The notes beneath the pieces were generated by a model. It did no database searches, was not told the DNA's origin, and saw only the letters and a list, made by a program, of their open reading frames with translations. The translations under genes and the position numbers were made by a program. From the NCBI GenBank assembly GCA_005502445.1, contig SCPB01000004.1, forward strand, positions 1 through 64,000: DNA of 64,000 bases. The letters run 5' to 3'. The DNA comes from Microbacteriaceae bacterium X2B. Its GTDB lineage: Bacteria > Actinomycetota > Actinomycetes > Actinomycetales > Microbacteriaceae. Of this stretch, positions 33,308 to 40,791 are shown piece after piece (positions within the stretch are counted from its first letter, which is position 1; each line of letters begins with the position of its first letter).

Positions 33308-33718
33308 CCGGGCGTCGATGAGCGCCCGCCAGGAATCATGCGCAGCCCGGCGACGATCCAGGAACTGCACGGCCGCCCGCTCGGCCGCGCGAGCGCCGAC
33401 CGCGTACCGAGCTCTCCCAATTGTAGGAACCCCATCAGCCGGCACGCCGCCTGCAGCAGCATTTTCAAGAGGAATCCCACAATCCGCGGCATCCCCGCCC
33501 GCCAGGCGCAGCGCCCGCAACAAATCATCGTTGAAAGCCACCCCATCATTCACTGACACGAAGCCGTTGGCGCCGCGCACCAGCGGGCCGTGCATGCGCG
33601 ACGTACGCCGGGAGGTAACCTCACCGGTCCGCTGATCCACATCGGTCAACGTCACTCGAATTTTACGATGCTTGCCATTGGCACGAGCCCACCGACGAGC
33701 GATGCGCTTCATGTGCAC
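33296..33718 (-). CDS. C-terminal part of phage Rep, separated by integration
   Basis: 140 residues from GTG 33718; the frame is open upstream through the right dif-like site (codon TAT at 33781-33779). It starts HMKRIARRWARANGKHRKIR and ends DSWRALIDARSVA, with no known domain. If the two dif-like sites are joined, this frame continues exactly from codon 320 of Rep with either spacer (giving KRNYDSSLV or NHHYDSSLV), making a protein of about 480 residues. In the provirus it has no obvious promoter. Confidence 0.6.
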   Translation of the reverse strand: MHMKRIARRWARANGKHRKIRVTLTDVDQRTGEVTSRRTSRMHGPLVRGANGFVSVNDGVAFNDDLLRALRLAGGDAADCGIPLENAAAGGVPADGVPTIGRARYAVGARAAERAAVQFLDRRRAAHDSWRALIDARSVA

Positions 33719-33771
33719 GAAGGGATCAATCTCGCCTTCGCCGACCTGCGCGGGGCGCTCAGAAACGAGCG

Positions 33772-33799
33772 AACTGTCATAATGGTGATTATCGGATTA
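33772..33799. other. dif-like XerC/XerD site, right end of provirus (attR)
   Basis: AACTGTCATAA, spacer TGGTGA, TTATCGGATTA (11-6-11). Joined to the outer arm of the left site this gives GTCTGACATAA-N6-TTATCGGATTA, which resembles the actinobacterial dif pattern as I recall it (TTGACATAA...TTATCGG). The two spacers differ, as at CTX-phi-type junctions. From here to 33945 I see no gene. Confidence 0.75.
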
Positions 33800-33945
33800 C
33801 ATTCTCGTGTCCAACCAAAGAGGCGTCGAGCGGCGATCGCGTCTCGAGCAGCGCGTATCGCCAACCGAGATACTCGAGGCCGCTCATAAGGGATGAGCGC
33901 CGGTTGATCGAGACGATGCCCCTCCTCGGCGTGCATAAATAACAG

Positions 33946-33987
33946 CGCCGGCAAGCCGGCGATAACAGCGCGGTATGGCGCTATCAT
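33946..33987 (+). promoter_or_regulatory. Operator/promoter of the cmtR-cadA operon
   Basis: CGCCGGC-AA-GCCGGCG (33946-33961) is a perfect palindrome, followed by AGCGC-GGTATG-GCGCT (33967-33982). TATCAT (33982-33987) lies six bases before the GTG start, so the second palindrome overlaps the core promoter. Autorepression by the ArsR-type protein is expected. Confidence 0.55.
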
Positions 33988-33993
33988 CGGTAT

Positions 33994-34383
33994 GTGACGA
34001 TTGAATCTGCGGTGCCGACCGATACCTTTCGGCAACTCGATCCCGCGGCGGCGCTGTTCCATTCGCTCAGCGACCCGACCCGGTTGGGCATCGTGAAGCG
34101 GATGGCCGACGGCGAGGTGCGGGTGGGTGATCTCTCCGGCGAGCTGGGCCTGGCCCAATCCACGGTATCGGCCCACGTCGCATGCCTGCGGGAGTGCGGC
34201 TTGGTGGAAGGCCGCGCGCAGGGCCGCAGCGTGTACTACTCGTTGTCCCGTCCGGAACTGATGGACATGCTCGCCCAGGCCGAGGTTCTGCTCGCGGCCA
34301 CCGGCAACGCGGTCAGCCTGTGCCCGAACTACGGCATCGGCAGTGCTGGGGCGAGCATACAAACTAAGGAGAACGCGCGATGA
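33994..34383 (+). CDS. cmtR: CmtR-type ArsR-family metal sensor
   Basis: A 129-residue winged-helix repressor (LFHSLSDPTRLGIVKRMADG; LAQSTVSAHVACLRECGLVE). It carries the CmtR Cd/Pb ligand set: Cys64 and Cys68 in the recognition-helix region (ACLRECG) and Cys110 (SLCPNYG). Metal binding should release the operator and turn on cadA. It probably uses a leaderless mRNA and overlaps cadA by four bases. Confidence 0.9.
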   Translation: MTIESAVPTDTFRQLDPAAALFHSLSDPTRLGIVKRMADGEVRVGDLSGELGLAQSTVSAHVACLRECGLVEGRAQGRSVYYSLSRPELMDMLAQAEVLLAATGNAVSLCPNYGIGSAGASIQTKENAR

Positions 34384-36335
34384 GTGATGCTTGCTGCAGC
34401 ACCGACGGGAAGACCGGGGCCGGGGAATCCGCCGAGGCAGACGAAGCCGTCGGTTTCTGGCAGGTGAGCGAAGTCCGGGCAGCTGCGGTCTCCGGCGCTC
34501 TGCTCCTCGCGGCGTGGATCGCCGGACTTGTCGGTGGCCCCGATCTGCTGAGGCTGCCGCTGGAAGTCGCGGCTCTGCTGGTGGCCGCCTGGACGTTCGT
34601 TCCGACCGCCCTCCGGCGCCTGATGAAGGGCAAGATCGGTGTCGGCACGCTGATGACGATCGCCGCCGCCGGCGCGGTCGCGCTCGGGCAGTTCGAGCCA
34701 GCAGCAACGCTGGCCTTCCTCTACGCGATCGCCGAAGGACTGGAGGAGTATTCTCTGGCGAAAGCGCGCCGGGGCCTGCGCGCGCTGCTCGACCTGGTCC
34801 CGGCTGAGGCGAGCGTCCTGCGCGACGGCGTCGAGGTCACCGTCGCCCCGTCAGAACTCGTCCCAGGGGACCGCATGGTCGTCCGGCCTGGAGAGCGTCT
34901 GGCCACCGACGGCAGGATCATCACCGGTCGCACGTCCCTGGATACCTCGGCGCTCACCGGCGAGTCGGTCCCCGTCGAGGCCGGACCGGGAACGGACGTC
35001 TATGCCGGGTCCATCAACGGCACCGGCCCGCTTGAGGTCGAGGTCACTAGAACCGCTGAGAACAACTCGCTGGCCAGGATCGTGCACCTCGTGGAGGCCG
35101 AGCAGTCTCGCAAGGGCCCGGGCCAGCGCTTGGCCGACTCGATCGCCAGCAAGCTGGTTCCGAGCATCCTGATCGTCGCTGCCCTGATCATCATCTTCGG
35201 CTTCATCGTCGGCGAACCACTGCTGTGGTTCGAACGAGCCCTCGTCGTCCTGGTCGCCGCCTCGCCCTGCGCCTTGGCCATCTCCGTTCCGGTCACCGTT
35301 GTCGCCTCCGTCGGCGCCGCCAGCCGCATCGGCGTGCTCATCAAGGGTGGGAATGCCTTGGAAACCCTCGGCAAGATCCGCACCATCGCGCTGGACAAGA
35401 CTGGAACCCTCACTCGCAACAAACCCGCCGTGATCGACGTCGCCGCCACTGGATCCGCTACCAGGAACCATGTTCTCGCCCTCGCGGCCGGCCTGGAATC
35501 CCGCAGCGAACACCCGCTCGCTCGCGCAATTCTCGCCTCGGCTCCGTATCGGGCGCCAGTCACTGACGTGGACACCGTCCCCGGCGCGGGCCTGGAGGGC
35601 CGGCTGGAGGGCCGACGTGTCCGTCTCGGCCGTCCGGGTTGGATCGACGCCGGACCCCTGGCCGCCGAAGTCGAGCGGATGCAACAGGCAGGCGCCACCG
35701 CTGTCCTCATCGAGGACGATGGGCAGGTCCTCGGCGCCATCGCGGTCCGTGACGAGTTGCGTCCCGAAGCCCGCGAAGCTATCGCTCGCCTGAGCGCGGC
35801 CGGGTACACCACGGCCATGCTCACCGGGGACAACGTGATCACCGCCACCGCCTTGAGCGAGGCCGCGGGCATCACCGAAGTCCACGCCGACCTCCGCCCG
35901 GAGGACAAGGCGGAGATAATCCGCACGCTCAAGGCCCGCCAGCCCACAGCCATGGTCGGCGACGGAGTCAACGATGCTCCGGCCCTCGCGACCGCCGACA
36001 TCGGCATCGCCATGGGCGCCATGGGCACCGATGTCGCCATTGAAACCGCGGACATCGCTCTTATGGGTGAAGACCTGAACCATCTGCCCCAGGTGCTCGA
36101 TCACGCTCGGAGGACCCGGAGCATCATGTTCCAGAACGTGGGCCTGTCTCTGCTGCTGATCGCCGTGCTGATCCCCATGGCACTGTTAGGAATCCTCGGC
36201 CTGGCCGCCGTGGTGCTGATCCACGAACTGGCCGAAATCGTCGTGATCGCCAACGGCGTCCGGGCGGGCCGGCTCAGCCGTAAAACCGCGCTGAAAGCCG
36301 CGCAGCCTGCCCCGGCCCTGGAACCGGCAGCGTGA
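34380..36335 (+). CDS. cadA: Heavy-metal P1B-type ATPase (Cd/Zn/Pb exporter)
   Basis: A 651-residue P1B ATPase. Visible: TGES (183-186), membrane metal site SPC (295-297), phosphorylation site DKTGTLT (Asp339), SEHPLA, TGDN and GDGVNDAPALA (from 497). There is no N-terminal HMA domain, only a short CC-containing start (SDACCSTDG). The last helices carry HELAEIVVIANG. SPC rather than CPC leaves the exact metal open; the CmtR partner points to Cd/Pb. Acquired by transfer, judging from the surrounding debris. Confidence 0.9.
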   Translation: MSDACCSTDGKTGAGESAEADEAVGFWQVSEVRAAAVSGALLLAAWIAGLVGGPDLLRLPLEVAALLVAAWTFVPTALRRLMKGKIGVGTLMTIAAAGAVALGQFEPAATLAFLYAIAEGLEEYSLAKARRGLRALLDLVPAEASVLRDGVEVTVAPSELVPGDRMVVRPGERLATDGRIITGRTSLDTSALTGESVPVEAGPGTDVYAGSINGTGPLEVEVTRTAENNSLARIVHLVEAEQSRKGPGQRLADSIASKLVPSILIVAALIIIFGFIVGEPLLWFERALVVLVAASPCALAISVPVTVVASVGAASRIGVLIKGGNALETLGKIRTIALDKTGTLTRNKPAVIDVAATGSATRNHVLALAAGLESRSEHPLARAILASAPYRAPVTDVDTVPGAGLEGRLEGRRVRLGRPGWIDAGPLAAEVERMQQAGATAVLIEDDGQVLGAIAVRDELRPEAREAIARLSAAGYTTAMLTGDNVITATALSEAAGITEVHADLRPEDKAEIIRTLKARQPTAMVGDGVNDAPALATADIGIAMGAMGTDVAIETADIALMGEDLNHLPQVLDHARRTRSIMFQNVGLSLLLIAVLIPMALLGILGLAAVVLIHELAEIVVIANGVRAGRLSRKTALKAAQPAPALEPAA

Positions 36336-36553
36336 ACGCCGAAGCCACTGCCCGCCTCAGCGGGTCCGCGGCGGCAGCGCGACGATTCAGGTCGGTGCTG
36401 CTCGTCTGGGCGGCCGTGCCGCCCGCGACCGCGCTGGGGCTGGTCGACGTCCGACTGCTCTACGACCCCGGCGTCGTGTTCAGCCTCGGCGTTTCTTTCG
36501 GCGGGTCGCCGGTAACCTGATCGACCGGCTCGACCGGCACGGCGTAGTCTTCG
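36332..36553 (+). pseudogene. lspA: Broken signal peptidase II gene of the metal-resistance operon
   Basis: The first frame (to a stop at 36520) has VRLLYDPGVVFSLGVSFGG, matching the LspA NxGxxFS region. Shifted by one base, the sequence goes on with VAGNLIDRLDRHGVVFATPD, the GNLxDR catalytic box. The stretch between the two boxes is missing, so there is a deletion plus frameshift. LspA copies often follow cadA in actinobacterial metal islands. The end abuts the oxidase remnant. Confidence 0.8.
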
Positions 36554-36832
36554 CTACCCCGGACGTTCACTCCGCACCTGAACCTGGCCGTGCGCCGGTA
36601 CCTTCACAACGTCCTGCCAGATCGCGGTGTCGGGAGCGCGACCATCGGACTCCACGATCTGCATCGGCCACACGTGCAGGTGTACTGGGTGATCCATGGG
36701 ACTGGCGTCTCCCAGGGTCCATTGCTCGATGCTGCCCGCTTCGACCGTGGTGTCCCCTCGATCCGCATCGAATTCCCGGCCACAGATGGTGAAGCTCATC
36801 ATCGACCCACACCCGCCCATCATTCCGCCCAT
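36554..36832 (-). pseudogene. Truncated multicopper oxidase
   Basis: Contains the third-cupredoxin part of a multicopper oxidase: FTICGREFDADRGDTTVEAG, SIEQWTLGDASPMDHPVHLH (with copper ligands) and VWPMQIVESDG. The N-terminal two domains are absent, and the C-terminus stops before the HCH motif. It lies tail to tail against the lspA remnant, so the island has been shortened by deletion on this side. Confidence 0.8.
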
Positions 36833-36878
36833 TCCTATGGCAAACGTCAGTTCCCGTCGGTGAAGTATGATTCACTTG

Positions 36879-37014
36879 TCGGTGGAGGGGAGTATCCCCG
36901 ACCCGCGTCGCGTCGACACTCCGATCCGTCCGCACGGATCCGGCGCCACGGGCCGAACTCAGACCGTTCCGGCCGGGAAAGACCTCCTGAATAGCCTCAC
37001 CGACCATTCAGGAG
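36879..37014 (+). promoter_or_regulatory. yybP-ykoY-type (Mn2+) riboswitch upstream of terC
   Basis: The leader carries the two conserved loops: GGGGAGTA (36887-36894) and GGGAAAGACC (36975-36984). Closing stem P1 pairs TCGGT/GAGG at 36879-36888 with CCTC/ACCGA at 36995-37003. The 3' part can form CTCCTGAAT (36984-36992) with ATTCAGGAG (37006-37014), hiding the AGGAG ribosome site. So metal binding probably opens the site and raises terC translation. Confidence 0.75.
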
Positions 37015-37021
37015 CTCCGTC

Positions 37022-38083
37022 ATGGACGTCCCCCTCTGGCTGTGGTTCGCCGTCCTCGGCACCATCCTCGCCATGCTCGTCGTCGACCTCGTCGCCCACC
37101 GCAGAGCCCACATCATCGGGGTGCGCGAGGCCCTCGCGTGGAGCGCCGTGTGGATCGCTCTGGGCGTCGCGTTCGGCGTCTACCTCTGGAACGCCTTCGG
37201 CGCCGAGATCGGCCAACAGTACTTCGCCGGCTACCTCATCGAGAAGTCGCTCGCGGTCGACAACGTCTTCGTCTGGGCGATCATCTTCGCCTCGTTCGCC
37301 GTGCCGCGGGCGTACCAGCACCGCGTGCTTTTTCTCGGCGTGCTCGGCGCGCTCGTCTTCCGCGCGATCTTCATCGCCGCGGGCGCGGCGCTCATCGAGA
37401 GCTTCTCGTGGATCCTCTACGTATTCGCGGCGTTCCTCATCGTCACGGGCATCCAGATGATCCGCTCGCGCAACGAGCACATCCACCCCGAGAAGTCGCG
37501 CACGCTGCGGCTCTTCCGCAGCGTCGTGCCGATGACGGATGCCTACCACGGGCAGCGCTTCCTCATCCGGCGGGCGGGCGTCGTGGTCGCCACTCCCCTG
37601 CTCGCCGTGCTCGTGCTCGTCGAGGTGACCGACATCATCTTCGCGGTGGACTCCATCCCCGCGATCTTCGCCGTGACGACCGAGCCGTTCATCGTCTTCA
37701 CCGCGAACGCCTTCGCGATCCTCGGCCTCCGGGCGATGTACTTCCTGCTCGCCGACCTCATCCACCGGTTCCGCTACCTGAAGATCGGGCTCGCGATCGT
37801 GCTCGTCTGGGTGGGCGTCAAGATGGCGCTGCTCGACGTCCTCTACATACCGACCACGGTGTCGCTCGCGGTCGTCGCCGCGATCATCGCCACGGCGATC
37901 GGTGCATCCCTCTACGCCACTCGCGGCCAGGGTCGACGCGATATCGAGGTCGAGAGGGCAGGGCCGTTCCGCCTCGCGACCCCGGAGGAGCTCGCCGAGA
38001 CAGAACCGCTGTGGCGACGTCGCCGCAAAGGCGTCGGTCAGCCGAACCGGCCGATCAGCTCCGGCAACTCGACCGGCTCGTAG
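37022..38083 (+). CDS. terC: TerC family integral membrane protein (probable Mn exporter)
   Basis: A 353-residue protein with about nine membrane helices. The two family motifs are EKSLAVDNVFVWAIIFASF and VEVTDIIFAVDSIPAIFAVT, whose acidic residues line the metal path. TerC proteins move Mn2+ or load exported metalloenzymes. The Mn-type riboswitch just upstream supports manganese export. The 3' end overlaps the convergent Nudix gene by 46 bp. Confidence 0.92.
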   Translation: MDVPLWLWFAVLGTILAMLVVDLVAHRRAHIIGVREALAWSAVWIALGVAFGVYLWNAFGAEIGQQYFAGYLIEKSLAVDNVFVWAIIFASFAVPRAYQHRVLFLGVLGALVFRAIFIAAGAALIESFSWILYVFAAFLIVTGIQMIRSRNEHIHPEKSRTLRLFRSVVPMTDAYHGQRFLIRRAGVVVATPLLAVLVLVEVTDIIFAVDSIPAIFAVTTEPFIVFTANAFAILGLRAMYFLLADLIHRFRYLKIGLAIVLVWVGVKMALLDVLYIPTTVSLAVVAAIIATAIGASLYATRGQGRRDIEVERAGPFRLATPEELAETEPLWRRRRKGVGQPNRPISSGNSTGS

Positions 38084-38490
38084 GGCTCACCGCTCGCGAC
38101 GAGCTCCTCGGCGCTGAACCAGCCGTGGGCGGTCACGTCGACGTGCTCCTCCTCGGTCCAGTTGGTCGAGAGCGGTTCGAACCGCTCGTCCACCCGCACC
38201 AGGTAGTACTCGGCGTGGCCCCGATCGTGATCGGCCTCGTCCCACGCGACGTCGAAGTCGAGCGTGAAGATCGGCTCGCCGACGGCCTCGACCACCAGGC
38301 CCGTCTCCTCGAACAGCTCGCGGATCGCCGCCTGCTCGTGCGTCTCACCCGGGTCCACTCCCCCGCCGGGCATGATCCAGCGGGCGAATCGCGAGGAGTC
38401 CGGCGAGGCGGTCATGAACAGCAGCGCCGCACCACCGGCATCCACCAGCAGGATTCGCGACGTGCGGCGCAGGCCCGGGAGGGCGGGCAC
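38038..38490 (-). CDS. Nudix hydrolase
   Basis: A 150-residue Nudix domain with box GGGVDPGETHEQAAIRELFE followed by ETGL. N-terminal RRTSRILLVDAGGAALLFMT and late HGWFSAEEL fit NTP or dinucleotide pyrophosphohydrolases; substrate unknown. The GTG start is one base after the SDR stop, so the two are co-transcribed. Confidence 0.88.
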   Translation of the reverse strand: MPALPGLRRTSRILLVDAGGAALLFMTASPDSSRFARWIMPGGGVDPGETHEQAAIRELFEETGLVVEAVGEPIFTLDFDVAWDEADHDRGHAEYYLVRVDERFEPLSTNWTEEEHVDVTAHGWFSAEELVASGEPYEPVELPELIGRFG

Positions 38491-38491
38491 C

Positions 38492-39265
38492 CTACTCCCC
38501 CGCGTGCTCGGCGAAGTAGCTGACGTCGCCCACGAGGCGCGTGTTATCGGCGGGCACCGGGTCGACGGCCGCCTGCACGACCTCCGCGGCGAACTCGCTC
38601 ACGTTGTACAGCCGGCCGGCCGACTCCTTGCGCGAGTCGATGGCGCCCGGGTTGGCGCGCTCGAGCAGGGTCGCCGTGATCGTGCCCTCGATCATGTCGC
38701 CCGAGACGACCGTGAAGCCGATGCCCCGCTCGGCGAGCGTCGGGATGAGCTCGCGCAGGGCGTCCTCGCCCGCGCGCTTCGACAGCGCGACCGCCTCGTA
38801 CTCGGGCATCGTCGGCACCGTGCGGATGAAGTGGGCCTGATGGCTCGTGACGAAGACGACGCGACCGCCCTCGCCCATGAGCTCGGCGCCCTGCGTGAGC
38901 ACGTTCACCTGGGCGTCGCGGTTCAGCCGCAGCGCGTAGTCGTCGCCCATGCCCGACTCCATGCCGCCCGAGGCGTTGAGCACGAGGATGTCGAGGGTCC
39001 CGAATCGCTCGCGCACGGCATCCATCATCGCCGCGACCGAATCGGGGTCGGTCAGATCCGCGCCGACAGCGATCGCCTGCGTTCCCTGGGCCTCGAGCTC
39101 GGCGACGAGCTTCTCGGCCCGAGGGGCCTTCGCTCGGTAGTTGATGACGACGTTCGCGCCGGCCGCCGCGAAGTACTTCACGGTGTCGGCGCCGATGCCG
39201 CGCGATGAGCCGGTGACGAGGGCGGTCTTGCCGGCGAGCGAGCCGGTGCGAAGGGGGTTGTCCAC
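38492..39265 (-). CDS. SDR family oxidoreductase
   Basis: A 257-residue classical SDR. Cofactor motif TGSSRGIGADTVK, then LNASGGMESG in place of NNAG. The active-site region reads VTSHQAHF...MPEYEAVALSK, so the usual Y-x3-K spacing is changed to Y-x6-K. Activity is therefore uncertain. GTG 39265 is chosen; the frame is open much further upstream as a shadow of nfeD. Confidence 0.85.
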   Translation of the reverse strand: MDNPLRTGSLAGKTALVTGSSRGIGADTVKYFAAAGANVVINYRAKAPRAEKLVAELEAQGTQAIAVGADLTDPDSVAAMMDAVRERFGTLDILVLNASGGMESGMGDDYALRLNRDAQVNVLTQGAELMGEGGRVVFVTSHQAHFIRTVPTMPEYEAVALSKRAGEDALRELIPTLAERGIGFTVVSGDMIEGTITATLLERANPGAIDSRKESAGRLYNVSEFAAEVVQAAVDPVPADNTRLVGDVSYFAEHAGE

Positions 39266-39367
39266 GGTTCTCGACCCTACCGCGTCCTCCCCCGCTGCGC
39301 CGGGTCGGCAGGGCGTCGGAGGCCGGTGATAGCGTGAGCGTCCATCGACCCGAGGAGGGGAAGAGCG

Positions 39368-39847
39368 ATGCTCGTCGACCTGACGCAGTACCTCTGGATG
39401 ATCTGGCTCGTCTTCGTGCTCGTCTGCGTGATCCTCGAACTGCTCACCCTCGAGTTCACCTTCCTCATGATCTCCGCGGGCTCCCTGGTCGGCGGCCTCG
39501 GCGCGAATCTGCTCGGGTGGCCGTGGTGGGCGCAGATCGGCCTCGCGGCGATCATCTCCGGACTGCTGCTGTTCACGATCCGGCCGTTGCTGCTCCGAAC
39601 GCTCAACCGTCCCGGCGACGGGGCGAAGACCAACGTGGATGCCCTGGTCGGCATGGCGGCGCGCGTCACGACCGCCTTCTCCGACGGCGCCGGCTACGTG
39701 AAGCTCGCGAACGGCGAGACCTGGACCGCCCGCATCGACCGCGCGCACGAGAGCGTCCAACCGACCGTCGGCGACCGTGTGGTCGTCACCCGCATCGACG
39801 GGGCGACCGCCGAGGTCGCGCCCGAGAAGAGGAGCACCCCCTCATGA
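39368..39847 (+). CDS. NfeD-like membrane protein
   Basis: A 159-residue protein with two or three membrane helices (about 8-30, 33-50, 53-72) and a C-terminal OB fold (LVGMAARVTTAFSDGAGYVK; TWTARIDRA; VGDRVVVTRIDG). NfeD proteins work with SPFH-domain partners in membrane microdomains; the partner follows with an ATGA overlap. Confidence 0.9.
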   Translation: MLVDLTQYLWMIWLVFVLVCVILELLTLEFTFLMISAGSLVGGLGANLLGWPWWAQIGLAAIISGLLLFTIRPLLLRTLNRPGDGAKTNVDALVGMAARVTTAFSDGAGYVKLANGETWTARIDRAHESVQPTVGDRVVVTRIDGATAEVAPEKRSTPS

Positions 39848-40791
39848 TCAGTCCGGCCGAATTCCTCGGGCAGACATTCGTCATCGCCCTTCTCGTCGTC
39901 CTGGCGATCTTCGTCGTCGTCGTGCTGCTGCGGTCCATCCGCATCATCCCGCAGGCCTACGCGGGCGTCGTCGAACGGCTGGGTCGCTACCAGAAGACGC
40001 TGCAGCCGGGACTCAACCTGCTCGTCCCCTTCATCGACCGGCTCCGGCCTCTGGTCGACATGCGCGAGCAGGTCGTGTCGTTCCCGCCGCAACCGGTCAT
40101 CACCGAGGACAACCTCGTCGTCTCGATCGACACCGTCATCTACTTCCAGGTCACCGACGCGCGCGCCGCGACCTACGAGATCGCCAACTACCTCGCCGGT
40201 GTCGAGCAGCTCACCGTGACGACCTTGCGCAACGTGGTCGGCGGGCTCAACCTAGAGGAGGCGTTGACGAGCCGCGACAACATCAACGGGCAGCTTCGCG
40301 TCGTGCTCGATGAGGCCACGGGCAAGTGGGGCCTGCGCGTCAACCGCGTGGAGCTCAAGGCGATCGACCCGCCCGCGAGCATCCAGGACTCGATGGAGAA
40401 GCAGATGCGCGCCGAACGCGACCGCCGCGCCGTGATCCTCACGGCCGAGGGCACCAAGCAGTCGCAGATCCTCGAGGCGGAAGGCGCCCGGCAGTCGGCG
40501 ATCCTCAAAGCCGAGGGCGATGCGAAGGCGCAGGTCCTGCGTGCCGAGGCCGAGGCCGAGGCGATCCGCATCGTGTTCGGGGCGATCCATGCCGGCGACC
40601 CCGACGCGCCTCTGCTGGCGTACCAGTACCTGCAGACGTTGCCGAAGCTCGCCGCGGGCGAGTCGAACAAGATGTGGATCATTCCGAGCGAGCTGACCGA
40701 GGCGCTCGCGAGCATCGGCAAGGGCTTCGTGCCGGGAGCGCCGGTCGCGGCGGCGGGTCGCGACCCCGTCCCGCCCGGAGCCGCCTCCTAG
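39844..40791 (+). CDS. SPFH/Band 7 (stomatin-like) protein
   Basis: A 315-residue stomatin-like protein: one N-terminal membrane helix (FVIALLVVLAIFVVVVLL), an SPFH domain (IIPQAYAGVVERLGRYQKTL; REQVVSFPPQPVITEDNLVV) and a long Ala/Glu coiled coil (KQSQILEAEGARQSAILKAE). It should form membrane cages with NfeD for membrane-protein quality control. The following gene starts with no gap. Confidence 0.92.
   Translation: MISPAEFLGQTFVIALLVVLAIFVVVVLLRSIRIIPQAYAGVVERLGRYQKTLQPGLNLLVPFIDRLRPLVDMREQVVSFPPQPVITEDNLVVSIDTVIYFQVTDARAATYEIANYLAGVEQLTVTTLRNVVGGLNLEEALTSRDNINGQLRVVLDEATGKWGLRVNRVELKAIDPPASIQDSMEKQMRAERDRRAVILTAEGTKQSQILEAEGARQSAILKAEGDAKAQVLRAEAEAEAIRIVFGAIHAGDPDAPLLAYQYLQTLPKLAAGESNKMWIIPSELTEALASIGKGFVPGAPVAAAGRDPVPPGAAS

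Larger units (their letters stand above)
26782..33781 (-). mobile_element. Integrated filamentous phage (inovirus-like provirus), about 7.0 kb
   Basis: The element runs between two dif-like sites and carries, in filamentous-phage order, a ssDNA-binding-like protein, several tiny membrane proteins, a 58-residue pVIII-like coat protein, a large secreted pIII-like protein, a pVI-like membrane protein, a Zot/pI-like ATPase and an HUH Rep. It encodes no integrase, as expected for phages that use host XerCD. A 517-bp non-coding region (32151-32667) holds the repeats and hairpins expected of an origin and regulatory region. A short plus-strand unit of three unknown genes completes it. All parts look intact except rep, which is divided between the two ends by the integration itself. 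Confidence 0.88.

Noticed and set aside
33709-34707. 332-codon minus-strand frame opposite cmtR and cadA
   Set aside because: Arg/Ser-rich text without domain signals; opposite a clear metal sensor and ATPase.
36567-37007. Protein-coding gene of 146 codons over the terC leader
   Set aside because: It runs antisense through the riboswitch and in a different frame from the multicopper-oxidase remnant; no recognisable domain.
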